From JBGMEA01 sp963674555 (GTDB lineage: Bacteria; Bacillota; Clostridia; Eubacteriales; Anaerofustaceae), in assembly GCA_963674555.1 (NCBI GenBank), contig OY771429.1, forward strand, positions 992,001 to 1,056,000: 64,000 bases of DNA. Direction: 5' to 3'. The notes under the pieces are model-generated. The model made no database searches and was not told the origin of the DNA. It was given only the letters and a program-made list of their open reading frames with translations. Below, piece by piece: positions 26,075-34,155 of this stretch (positions are counted from its first letter, which is position 1; each line of letters begins with the position of its first letter). The position numbers and the translations under genes are program-made.

Positions 26075-26165
26075 TGGCGGAGAGTTAGGGATTTGAACCC
26101 TAGTTGCGCTCATCACGCAAACACGATTTCCAATCGTGCGCCTTCGACCACTCAGCCAACTCTCC
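26075..26165 (-). tRNA. tRNA-Ser (anticodon GGA)
   Basis: Acceptor GGAGAGT/ACTCTCC, G discriminator, CCA encoded, anticodon loop TTGGAAA and a long variable arm. It is the third serine tRNA in the window. Confidence 0.95.
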
Positions 26166-26325
26166 ACGCAAAAAATATTATACAGAAAGTCTATCCTATT
26201 GTAAAGTTATTTCTGTGATCTATCCAAAAACTAAAAATCTATCTGTATATTTAATTTTATTTTCAATAAAGCATGTTATAATTTAATGGATAAGTAATAA
26301 TTTTCATAAAAAAGGAGTTGCAAAT

Positions 26326-27414
26326 ATGAATAAATTTATGCAAGTGGCCGCAAACCGTGATTACTCGAAACCATGGGCAATGGAAGGAAGCTTTCCATGG
26401 ATGTTCCAACAACCCAAACAACCTATCGAAAAAAGAGTGATCGGAGTAAAAGACAATTATATCCGTTGCGTCAAAGGGCAACAACCGTATTGGATGCCCG
26501 CGTATTTCTATGAAGCGGATATCGTCTGGCCGGATGCGATTGAAGAACATCCCGTTCCCGAAGTGAACGGCTATGACTGGTGGGGTGTTGATTGGCTCAT
26601 GGTGGACCAAGTCGGTGGAATGATCACAAAACCGGGTACAAGAGTTATCTCCGAATTTTCAAAATGGAAGGAAGATGTGGAGTGGCCGGATCTTTCAGTT
26701 GTGGATTTTAAAGCCGACGGCGAAAAGATTCAAAAAGTACTTGATCCCGAGCGAGCGCATATATATGAATGCGTAGAAGGGATATTCGAACGCTTGCATG
26801 AGATGCTTCCGTTTGATGAAAGTTTAAGCGCATTTTATGAAGAGCCTGAACTCTTGGAAGAATTTTTTCAAAAAATGGCGGATTATAAAATAGATTCTTG
26901 CGGTAAGGTATTTGAACATTACGGGCGGGTAGACGGCGTACTGTACCATGATGATTGGGGAACACAACGCATGGGTTTCTTCTCCAATGAAATGTTCCGT
27001 AATCAGATCATGCCCGCAACGCAACGCTTTTTGTCATATTTAAAGAATCAAGGGAAATTTATCGAACTTCATTCCTGCGGTAAAAACATACAGTATGTTC
27101 CGATTATGATCGAAATGGGGATCGATATGTGGACACCGCAATCCGGAATCAATGATCCTGATTTCCTGCATGAAACATACGGTAAAGATATGAGTTTCGC
27201 ATTCGCGCTACCACTTAAGGCAGATTGGAATGAAGATGAAACACGCAAAGCCGTACGTGATTTTGTCGATCATTTTGGTGAAAACGGCCGAGTAATGTGT
27301 TGGATCATGCCGGAAGTCAGAGGTCCGGAAGGCGCTCAGCAAGAAGCTATCGCGCGTGACGAACTTTATAACTATTCACTTTCCTATTACAACAAACTTT
27401 ACAACAGAGCATAA
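26326..27414 (+). CDS. corrinoid-type methyltransferase, uroporphyrinogen decarboxylase (MtaA/MtbA) superfamily
   Basis: A cytoplasmic TIM-barrel protein of 362 residues in the URO-D fold. The HSCGK motif (about residue 246) and a later Cys in RVMCWIM (about 325) form the His-x-Cys...Cys zinc site of methylcobamide:CoM or O-demethylase methyltransferases; true HemE lacks it. The zinc activates a thiol or other acceptor for a methyl group from a corrinoid protein. No corrinoid protein or MtaB-like partner is nearby, so the substrate is unknown. The first 40 residues (RDYSKPWAMEG) are an extension seen in uncharacterised members. The gene is alone, with an AAAGGAG site. Confidence 0.78.
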   Translation: MNKFMQVAANRDYSKPWAMEGSFPWMFQQPKQPIEKRVIGVKDNYIRCVKGQQPYWMPAYFYEADIVWPDAIEEHPVPEVNGYDWWGVDWLMVDQVGGMITKPGTRVISEFSKWKEDVEWPDLSVVDFKADGEKIQKVLDPERAHIYECVEGIFERLHEMLPFDESLSAFYEEPELLEEFFQKMADYKIDSCGKVFEHYGRVDGVLYHDDWGTQRMGFFSNEMFRNQIMPATQRFLSYLKNQGKFIELHSCGKNIQYVPIMIEMGIDMWTPQSGINDPDFLHETYGKDMSFAFALPLKADWNEDETRKAVRDFVDHFGENGRVMCWIMPEVRGPEGAQQEAIARDELYNYSLSYYNKLYNRA

Positions 27415-27429
27415 TAACGCGTAAAAAAC

Positions 27430-27462
27430 AAAGACGATGTTTTTATAAAACATCGTCTTTTT
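27430..27462. terminator. bidirectional terminator
   Basis: AAAGACGATGTTTT, loop TAT, AAAACATCGTCTTT, between convergent genes. Confidence 0.88.
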
Positions 27463-27488
27463 AATTTATGAAAGTCAATTCCATCAAA

Positions 27489-28169
27489 TCATCGATCGGC
27501 ATTTAGAAAAGAGGTAAGATCATTGAAATGCTCTCTAAAGTATTCAAATCCGGTAATAAACTTGTCCGCGCTTTTTATGATCTCTTCTCTGTCCTTAAGA
27601 CTAAAAGAATCTTCGACGGCATAAACAAACATCCCCGCGTTTTTACCCGCCATCACACCTTCCAAAGTATCTTCAAAAACAATACAATCCTGCGGTTTTA
27701 CTTTCAATTGGTCCGCTAAAGTAAGATAAACATTCGGATGCGGCTTTGCTTTACCTACTTCGCAGCATGTTAAGATCGCATCAAATTCGTTTATTAGATC
27801 ATATTTTTCTAAGATCGGGCGAACGATCGCTTGATCGTTTGCTGTACCTATCGCAGTTTTATAGGAAGCACTTCGAGCTGCCCTTATAAACTCTTTAACA
27901 TACGGTTTCAAAGAAACGAAACGATCGCACAACTCTATCGAAAGATCGATCCACTCACGCTTGATTTCCTCGACCGATTCACTCAGCCCCAATACATCTT
28001 TCGTATAGACCGCACATTCCGAAAATGTTTTACCGCTGAAATCGATCTCGGTTTCTTCATATACAAAGCCTCTTTTTTCAAGAAAAAGGATATCCACTTC
28101 TTTCCAAATACTCAAACTATCGACCAATGTCCCATCAAAATCAAACAGGACCGCTTTTGGCATTGTCAT
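27489..28169 (-). CDS. HAD-superfamily phosphatase (phosphoglycolate phosphatase/beta-phosphoglucomutase type)
   Basis: A cytoplasmic HAD hydrolase of 226 residues. Motif I is DFDGTLVDS (nucleophile Asp10), with a helical cap after it. Motif II is in TAIGTANDQ, motif III Lys in KAKPHP, motif IV in FEDTLEGVMAG. This set is typical for Gph/YhcW-like enzymes. The substrate cannot be read from sequence. It is a single gene, divergent from ispD with about 210 bases between. An ATG two codons later is possible; the first fits the ribosome site better. Confidence 0.85.
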   Translation of the reverse strand: MTMPKAVLFDFDGTLVDSLSIWKEVDILFLEKRGFVYEETEIDFSGKTFSECAVYTKDVLGLSESVEEIKREWIDLSIELCDRFVSLKPYVKEFIRAARSASYKTAIGTANDQAIVRPILEKYDLINEFDAILTCCEVGKAKPHPNVYLTLADQLKVKPQDCIVFEDTLEGVMAGKNAGMFVYAVEDSFSLKDREEIIKSADKFITGFEYFREHFNDLTSFLNADR

Positions 28170-28262
28170 ACGCTGCTTTCCCTCAATTCAATAATCTGTT
28201 TAAATAACTGTTATTATTTCATTCATTATCATATATTATTCAGAATAAAATGTACATAACTC

Positions 28263-28290
28263 TTGGGCAATATAATCTTTATGATATAAT
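28263..28290 (+). promoter_or_regulatory. probable promoter of the ispD operon
   Basis: TTGGGC (28263-28268), 16 bases, TATAAT (28285-28290), about 92 bases before the ispD start. Confidence 0.5.
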
Positions 28291-28382
28291 AATATCAACG
28301 ATCATTTGTATAATATCAAAAAAATCTTATTTATATAAATCGAATTCCGTATTGAGATATAATGCCTTTTTCGGGGAACGCA

Positions 28383-29072
28383 ATGCCAAAAGAATTCATC
28401 AGCGCTGTCATACCTGCTGCCGGTAAAAGCATCAGGATGAATGTCGATAAAAACAAAAATCTGCTCCGTATCGGAAATAAGCCTCTCTTGGCGTATACTC
28501 TGGATGCGATCATTGGTTGTGAGGCCATAGACGAAGTGATCATCGTTCATCGTCCCGATGAAAAAGATGATCTGCTTAATGTCCTTTCATACATTGACTC
28601 AGAGAAAAGAATTAAATTGGTTTGCGGCGGCGATACAAGGCAAATATCAGCGTATAACGGATTATGTAATGTTGACCCAAAATGTACATGTGTGGTAATA
28701 CACGACGGAGCACGTCCGTTTGTTACATCGGAGATCATTCAACGCTCGATCGATTCTGCACTTCATGTCGGGGCAAGTTGCGCCGCGGTTTTAGCCAAAG
28801 ACACTTGTGTGCTCGCTGAAGACCGTATGATAAGCGAAACACTCGAGCGTAGCAGATTATATATGTTGCAAACACCGCAAACATTTCGTTATGAAATCAT
28901 AAAAAAAGCATATGACATCGCCTTGCAAGATCATTTCGAAGCGACTGATGACACCGCTCTTGTCAAGAGAATTGGTAAAGATATCGCTCTTATTCAAGGC
29001 TCCTATGAAAATATCAAAATAACAACATCGGAAGATTTATTGTTTGCAAAAATGCTTTTAAGCGACCAGTAA
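28383..29072 (+). CDS. ispD: 2-C-methyl-D-erythritol 4-phosphate cytidylyltransferase IspD
   Basis: The third enzyme of the MEP route to isoprenoids; it joins CTP and MEP. The 229 residues begin at the ATG at 28383 with a CGGGGAA site. Motifs: IPAAGKSIRM (binding loop; the second Gly of the usual AAGxGxRM is Ser), HDGARPFV, LQTPQTFRYE, ATDDTALV and NIKITTSEDL. These fit IspD better than the TarI group, but an allied cytidylyltransferase cannot be excluded. It is followed after 15 bases by the E1-alpha gene, so it heads an operon with the degenerate dehydrogenase proteins. ispF, often fused or adjacent, is absent. Confidence 0.87.
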   Translation: MPKEFISAVIPAAGKSIRMNVDKNKNLLRIGNKPLLAYTLDAIIGCEAIDEVIIVHRPDEKDDLLNVLSYIDSEKRIKLVCGGDTRQISAYNGLCNVDPKCTCVVIHDGARPFVTSEIIQRSIDSALHVGASCAAVLAKDTCVLAEDRMISETLERSRLYMLQTPQTFRYEIIKKAYDIALQDHFEATDDTALVKRIGKDIALIQGSYENIKITTSEDLLFAKMLLSDQ

Positions 29073-29087
29073 TTACGGAGGTTACTC

Positions 29088-30215
29088 ATGTATATCGATA
29101 ACCAAACTATTTTACGCATATTTTATAAAATGCTCAAAGCGAGATTGTTTGAAGAAAAGCTCGTACTTATGAAGGAAGACGGGTTATTGAATGCTCCGCT
29201 GTATTTATCGATCGGACAAGAAGCGACTGCAGCAGCTGTCTTAGCATTGCAAAGCGATGATATTATTTTTTCATCCCATCGAAGCCTGACGATAGCTATA
29301 GCCTCTGATGTTGACATATCGATATTACTTGCCGAGATCGCGGGGCTTAAAGAAGGTCTTTGTCAAGGCAGAGCAGGCATGACCGCTTTTGCGGATAATG
29401 CGATGAATTATTACGGTAACACATCACTGGCAGGCGGCAATTTTGCAAAAGCAGTCGGAGCGGCTTTAGCTGCTCAATTGCAAAACCAAGAATACCGAAC
29501 CGTTTGTTTTGCCGGAGATGGCGCTTGCGCTGACGGATCTTTTTATGAAGCATTGAATATGGCTTGCCTGTATCAAGTACCTATCGTATTTTTTATTGAA
29601 AATAATCGATACGCCGAAAGAAGCAGTGTCGATAAAGTACATAATGTTTCTGATATTGCAGAACGTGCAAAAGGATACAACATCCCGGGGATCATTGTAG
29701 ACGGGAACAATCCTATTGAAGTATACGGCGCGATGACCAAAGCACTCGAATACGCCACGGATTCCAACATGCCCATTTTGATAGAAAGCCAAACATATCG
29801 TTTAGCCGGTCATACTTTTGAAGAAGATCAATCTTATCGTAGCGAAGAGGAGATCAAAGAATGGCTGGCATATGATGCGATCGATAATATAACCGCATAC
29901 ATGATTGAAAACAACATCGGCATAGAGGATGACCTTTTGATGCTGCGCAGCAAGATCGAAGAAGAAATAAACGCTGCTGCGGATTATGTTTTGTCTTTGA
30001 TCGATCCTAAAACAAATCAAGAACAAATACCGACGGAAGATGATATTTCTAACGATACTGTATCTGAGACGATTGCATCGGCTGAAGCTGAAAATAATGA
30101 GGAATTTGCAACTGAAGATATTGAATTAAATGCAAGAGAAATACCAACTGAAGAAGAAATACCGGACGACGAATCTGATGAAAAATTTATATTCACCGGT
30201 TTTGAAAACGAATAG
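29088..30215 (+). CDS. E1-alpha-like subunit of a 2-oxoacid/acetoin dehydrogenase complex, acidic tail
   Basis: A thiamine-diphosphate (ThDP) binding subunit. Residues 1-305 are a full E1-alpha with the ThDP motif GDG (143-145) to ENN (171-173) and the HisGly loop YRLAGHT (His242) near the cofactor. Residues 310-375 are an extra tail packed with Glu and Asp, with two alike segments (IPTEDDI, IPTEEEIPDD). E1-alpha normally ends near residue 320-370 without such a tail. The subunit pairs with the E1-beta gene 11 bases on. Most clostridia use pyruvate:ferredoxin oxidoreductase, so the presence of E1 genes is notable. Its partner subunits have lost their usual catalytic residues, so the reaction is unclear. 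Confidence 0.85.
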   Translation: MYIDNQTILRIFYKMLKARLFEEKLVLMKEDGLLNAPLYLSIGQEATAAAVLALQSDDIIFSSHRSLTIAIASDVDISILLAEIAGLKEGLCQGRAGMTAFADNAMNYYGNTSLAGGNFAKAVGAALAAQLQNQEYRTVCFAGDGACADGSFYEALNMACLYQVPIVFFIENNRYAERSSVDKVHNVSDIAERAKGYNIPGIIVDGNNPIEVYGAMTKALEYATDSNMPILIESQTYRLAGHTFEEDQSYRSEEEIKEWLAYDAIDNITAYMIENNIGIEDDLLMLRSKIEEEINAAADYVLSLIDPKTNQEQIPTEDDISNDTVSETIASAEAENNEEFATEDIELNAREIPTEEEIPDDESDEKFIFTGFENE

Positions 30216-30226
30216 CGGAGGTCATC

Positions 30227-31198
30227 ATGCGAGAAGTAACATACGCACAAGCGTTGAATGAAGCATTACGCGAGGAACTGACAAAGAATCCGGCTGTCCT
30301 TGTGTTAGGTTCCGGTATAACAAGCGGAGGTGGTTATCAAGTTACAAAAGGTCTGCTTGAAGATTTCGGTAGTGAACGTATTATCGATACACCGCCGTCC
30401 GCAAACAGCACTGTCGGATTGGCATTGGGCGCCGCAATGAACGGCGCTTGTCCCGTGGTTGAGATAGAGGGAGCATATTTGCTTCGTTGTATGGATACGA
30501 TCGCCAATCAATTAGCTGTTACGGATTATATGACAGCTTCCCAATACGGATCAGGCGTTGTCATTCGAACGAATATCGGATTTTCTAAAAACCAAGGACC
30601 GCAATTGGCACAATCTTTTGAAGCAATGCTATGTCAAATACCCGGTCTTACGGTCGTTTACCCCGCAACCGCAAACGATGCGAAGGGTTTATTGAAATCA
30701 GCGATCAATCACGATCTGCCTGTCGTTTTTCTTGAAAATGAATTATTGTATGATAAGACAGCTCTTATCGCCGACAGCGATTTACAATTACCGCTTTCAA
30801 AAGCAAAGATACAAAGAGAGGGATCCGATCTGACGATCATCACTTACGGACCGATGCTTAAAGTTTGTCTCTCAGCTGCGGAATATGCAGCTACGGAAGA
30901 AATAGAATGTGAAGTGCTCGATCTGTTAACATTGTATCCGCTTGATAAAGAAACGATCGTTTCATCTGTTATCAAGACAGGAAAAGTACTTATCGTACAC
31001 CAAGCGCATACAAGCGGCGGTATAGGAGCAGAGATCGCGGCTACAATCATTGAAAGTGAAGCCTTCGATTATTTGGAAGCGCCTATCGTTCGTATCGGCA
31101 GCAAAGATGTGCCGATCGGGTATGCCGGATCTGTTTTCGAAGATACAGTACCCGATACCTCGGATGTATTGGATGCGATTTTAGAGTTAACTTGTTAG
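30227..31198 (+). CDS. E1-beta-like subunit with lost active-site residues
   Basis: The 323 residues have the whole E1-beta fold (pyrimidine-binding domain, linker and transketolase C-terminal domain). The segment normally DTP[IL]xEx, whose Glu contacts N1' of ThDP, reads DTPPSAN, with Ala59 in place of Glu. The segment normally Q-H-S-Q, with an active-site His, reads PQLAQS, with Leu127. The early GEDV motif reads GSGI. Structural parts such as MDTIANQ, PATANDAKGLL and FLENELLYDK are well kept and the frame is intact. The protein is therefore not a decaying gene but a variant under selection. It may have structural or altered catalytic use. Confidence 0.85.
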   Translation: MREVTYAQALNEALREELTKNPAVLVLGSGITSGGGYQVTKGLLEDFGSERIIDTPPSANSTVGLALGAAMNGACPVVEIEGAYLLRCMDTIANQLAVTDYMTASQYGSGVVIRTNIGFSKNQGPQLAQSFEAMLCQIPGLTVVYPATANDAKGLLKSAINHDLPVVFLENELLYDKTALIADSDLQLPLSKAKIQREGSDLTIITYGPMLKVCLSAAEYAATEEIECEVLDLLTLYPLDKETIVSSVIKTGKVLIVHQAHTSGGIGAEIAATIIESEAFDYLEAPIVRIGSKDVPIGYAGSVFEDTVPDTSDVLDAILELTC

Positions 31199-31207
31199 GG
31201 GAACACT

Positions 31208-32326
31208 ATGGATAATGATAAACAGAACAATAAAATAAAGGCATCACCCGCAGCCAGAAGGATAGCGCGTGAACTTGGCTTGGATCTGCATGAGATCGCT
31301 CAGGATGTGTCAGGTCGCATTCAAATCGAAGATGTAGAGTTATATCATCAAAAAATGCTTTCGGTTCAAGAAACCGTCCAAGCGGAGATCGATCAGATCG
31401 ATCAAGAGATCCAAGAAGAAGAGCTTGCACAAGAAGAAATCCAAGCTCCTGAGGAAACAACGGAAATGCTTGATTCAAATGATGCGGATACGTTAGATAC
31501 TTCGAAAGAACAGCAGGAAATGAACACTGCCCCAGTTAATGAAGAGATACAAGAAGATTTGCCTGTGCAAACCCAAGATGAAGAGGATGAAAAGCCGGAC
31601 GATACAGTATCAACTGAAGAAGGATCTAAATCGATCCCTGTTGCTTCCGAACCGAATTTTATAATGGAAACAGTTGAACCCGAGCCTGAACAGCCTATTA
31701 TGATCAAACAACCTATAGAACCTGTATTGATAGCCGAAACAAATGAACCTGAGCCTATCGCTGAACCGGTCATACAATACGTTGATGAAGCTGATGATTC
31801 GCTCGAAGATGAGCAAGGCGAAGACGAGGATCTGTTCATACCGCCTATCCCAATATCCATTTCATTTGAAGTAAGCGATCTGCCGATCAGAAATATGTTA
31901 TCAGGACTGGATGTTCCACTTAAGGAAGGTCTGATAAACGCAGTTGTCAAAGCATGTTGTTCAGCGTTTGTAAAATCTGAGATTTCGTTATATGAAAGTC
32001 GTGTCAATCTTATTAAGATCAAAGAAAAAAATCTTGTGATCCAAACGGCGAGCAATTTTGAAACTCACAAAATCAGCGAATTGCAATATACCGAAGCGCA
32101 AGAAGATGACGATATACTGATCAATATTTGGGATATGGTTGACTATGAATTCAATTCCGTTCAAAAAGCTGATGTAGACAGCGTTAATTTATTTATTTTA
32201 TGGGATGACGATAAGATCACAGTAGATCTTACTTGTGATGAATTCATCATGGAAATTGGCGAATGTACATATTATATGCATATGCTTAAGAAATATTTGG
32301 ATAATCCGATCCTAATGCTTCTATAA
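31208..32326 (+). CDS. E2-like protein: subunit-binding domain, acidic linker, degenerate acyltransferase, no lipoyl domain
   Basis: Residues 10-50 are a peripheral subunit-binding domain (ASPAARRIARELGLDL and GRIQIEDVELY), which in E2 holds E1 or E3. There is no lipoyl domain before it. A linker of about 160 residues rich in Glu, Pro and Asp follows. Residues 210-372 match the E2 acyltransferase fold in outline (INAVVKACC, DDILINIWDM, YLDNPILMLL), but the catalytic stretch DHRVIDG reads DEFIMEIG, so His and Asp are lost. It cannot move acyl groups by the known route. It may serve as a scaffold for the E1 pair. The gene follows E1-beta after 9 bases and is closed by a terminator. Confidence 0.75.
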   Translation: MDNDKQNNKIKASPAARRIARELGLDLHEIAQDVSGRIQIEDVELYHQKMLSVQETVQAEIDQIDQEIQEEELAQEEIQAPEETTEMLDSNDADTLDTSKEQQEMNTAPVNEEIQEDLPVQTQDEEDEKPDDTVSTEEGSKSIPVASEPNFIMETVEPEPEQPIMIKQPIEPVLIAETNEPEPIAEPVIQYVDEADDSLEDEQGEDEDLFIPPIPISISFEVSDLPIRNMLSGLDVPLKEGLINAVVKACCSAFVKSEISLYESRVNLIKIKEKNLVIQTASNFETHKISELQYTEAQEDDDILINIWDMVDYEFNSVQKADVDSVNLFILWDDDKITVDLTCDEFIMEIGECTYYMHMLKKYLDNPILMLL

Positions 32327-32328
32327 AA

Positions 32329-32361
32329 AATAAAGCCTCCGCTTTAGCGGAGGCTTATTTA
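32329..32361. terminator. bidirectional terminator (E2-like gene and aspS)
   Basis: AAATAAGCCTCCGC-type stem: AAGCCTCCGC, loop TTTA, GCGGAGGCTT, with A and T runs. Confidence 0.88.
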
Positions 32362-32366
32362 TTTTA

Positions 32367-34145
32367 CTATTCTTTCTTTTGAACCACACAACGCAGTCCC
32401 AACTCTTCCAATGCTTCGTCGTCCGCTTTTGAAGGCGCATGCGTCATCAGACAACCATGATTCTGTGTTTTCGGGAAAGCGATCACTTCTCTGATATTTT
32501 CGGATTCTGTCAGTATCATCACTAATCTGTCAAACCCGAATGCCAATCCGCCATGCGGCGGTGTTCCGTATTTTAAAGCTTCCAATAAGAAGTCAAATTT
32601 ATTTTGTGTCATCTCATCACTAAAGCCCATAACACTGAATATTTTATGTTGAAGATCTTTATTATGTATCCTAATGCTGCCACCGCCTAATTCCATACCG
32701 TTTACGACCAAGTCATAAGCCTTAGCTCTTACGCTTGCGGGATCGGTATCCAGTAATGGGATGTCTTCCTCCATCGGTGCGGTAAAGGGATGATGCATAG
32801 CCGAATAACGGCCTTCCCCCTCATCATATTCAAGAAGCGGGAAATCAGTGATCCATACGAATTCATATCCCTCTTTAAGCTCTAAATTCAATTTACCGGC
32901 TAAATGTACGCGTAATTGTCCCAAGACATCAAATACGACATTTGCTTTATCTGCAACAACAAAAATGATATCATTTTCTTCAGCGTCCATCATATCAAGT
33001 ATTGCGCTTAATTCATCTTCCTTAAGGAATTTGGCAACGGGAGATTTTACATTATCCTTTTCAATAACAAACCAAGCCAGACCTTTCGCACCGAAATTCT
33101 TTGCGAACTCAGTCAATGCATCCAGATCTTTTCGACTCAATTCATTATTTGCGTTTTTCGCATTGATCGCGCGCACGGTGCCGTTTTGAGCCGCTGAACT
33201 GAATACTTTGAATTCGCACTCTTTTACGATAGAAGTCAGATCTTTTAATTCCATATCAAAACGTATATCGGGCTTATCTGAACCATAACGATCCATGGCT
33301 TCGGAATATTTCATTCTCGGTATCGGGCTCGGGATGTGATAGCCGATGATCTTATCGAAAACATCGATTATCATACGTTCATTCAGATCCATAACATCTT
33401 CGGGATCCACAAAAGACAATTCCATATCGATCTGTGTAAACTCAGGTTGTCTGTCTTGTCTTAAGTCTTCATCTCTGAAGCATTTAACGATTTGATAATA
33501 ACGATCAAATCCTGAGATCATAAGTATTTGTTTGAATAGTTGCGGAGATTGCGGTAAAGCAAAAAACATCCCTTGTTGCATCCTGCTCGGCACCAAAAAA
33601 TCTCTCGCTCCTTCTGGGGTAGGCTTGGTCAGTACAGGTGTTTCGATCTCAATGAAACCCTCAGCATTTAAAAAACTACGGACTGCTTGCGCCGTTTTAT
33701 GACGAAGCATGATCTTTTCCTGCATCGACGGTTTTCTTAAATCGAGGTATCGATATTCAAGGCGAATGCTTTCACCCGCTTTGTCGTTATCATCCACATA
33801 GATCGGCGGCGTTTCCGCAGCATCCAAGATTTTGATCTCTTCGCAATACAATTCTATTTCGCCTGTTTTGATCGCGTCATTGAAATTCACTTCATCACGC
33901 ATGATCACTTTGCCTTTTACTTGCAGGACATATTCATTCCGAACGCTGTCGGCAACTTCAAAAATATCCTTCTGCTTTGCGCTGTCGATGACCAACTGAA
34001 TGATTCCTGTCCTGTCACGAAGATGGATAAATATTACACCGCCAAGATCTCTTCTTCTTTGCACCCAGCCGCACACCGTAATATTTTTATCCAGATCATT
34101 TTTTGTTATTTCTCCACACATATGTGTTCTGTATTGCGTCTTCAT
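32367..34145 (-). CDS. aspS: aspartyl-tRNA synthetase AspS
   Basis: A class II synthetase of bacterial type, 592 residues from ATG 34145, which has an AAGGGG site; the longer upstream frame runs back into hisS. It has the OB-fold anticodon domain (VCGWVQRRRDLGGVIFIHLRD), motif 2 (FRDEDLRQDRQPEFTQIDMEL split by function) and motif 3 (GGLAFGFDRLVMIL), with the bacterial GAD insert (about 290-410). The N-terminal R-rich residues recognise Asp anticodons. It lies 10 bases after hisS and is controlled by the same T-box, a normal hisS-aspS pairing in Bacillota. Confidence 0.97.
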   Translation of the reverse strand: MKTQYRTHMCGEITKNDLDKNITVCGWVQRRRDLGGVIFIHLRDRTGIIQLVIDSAKQKDIFEVADSVRNEYVLQVKGKVIMRDEVNFNDAIKTGEIELYCEEIKILDAAETPPIYVDDNDKAGESIRLEYRYLDLRKPSMQEKIMLRHKTAQAVRSFLNAEGFIEIETPVLTKPTPEGARDFLVPSRMQQGMFFALPQSPQLFKQILMISGFDRYYQIVKCFRDEDLRQDRQPEFTQIDMELSFVDPEDVMDLNERMIIDVFDKIIGYHIPSPIPRMKYSEAMDRYGSDKPDIRFDMELKDLTSIVKECEFKVFSSAAQNGTVRAINAKNANNELSRKDLDALTEFAKNFGAKGLAWFVIEKDNVKSPVAKFLKEDELSAILDMMDAEENDIIFVVADKANVVFDVLGQLRVHLAGKLNLELKEGYEFVWITDFPLLEYDEGEGRYSAMHHPFTAPMEEDIPLLDTDPASVRAKAYDLVVNGMELGGGSIRIHNKDLQHKIFSVMGFSDEMTQNKFDFLLEALKYGTPPHGGLAFGFDRLVMILTESENIREVIAFPKTQNHGCLMTHAPSKADDEALEELGLRCVVQKKE

Positions 34146-34155
34146 GTAATTCCCC

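Noticed and set aside
31402..32055. 217-residue open frame on the minus strand
   Set aside because: It is a Ser-rich shadow of the Glu-rich linker in the E2-like gene and has no ribosome site.
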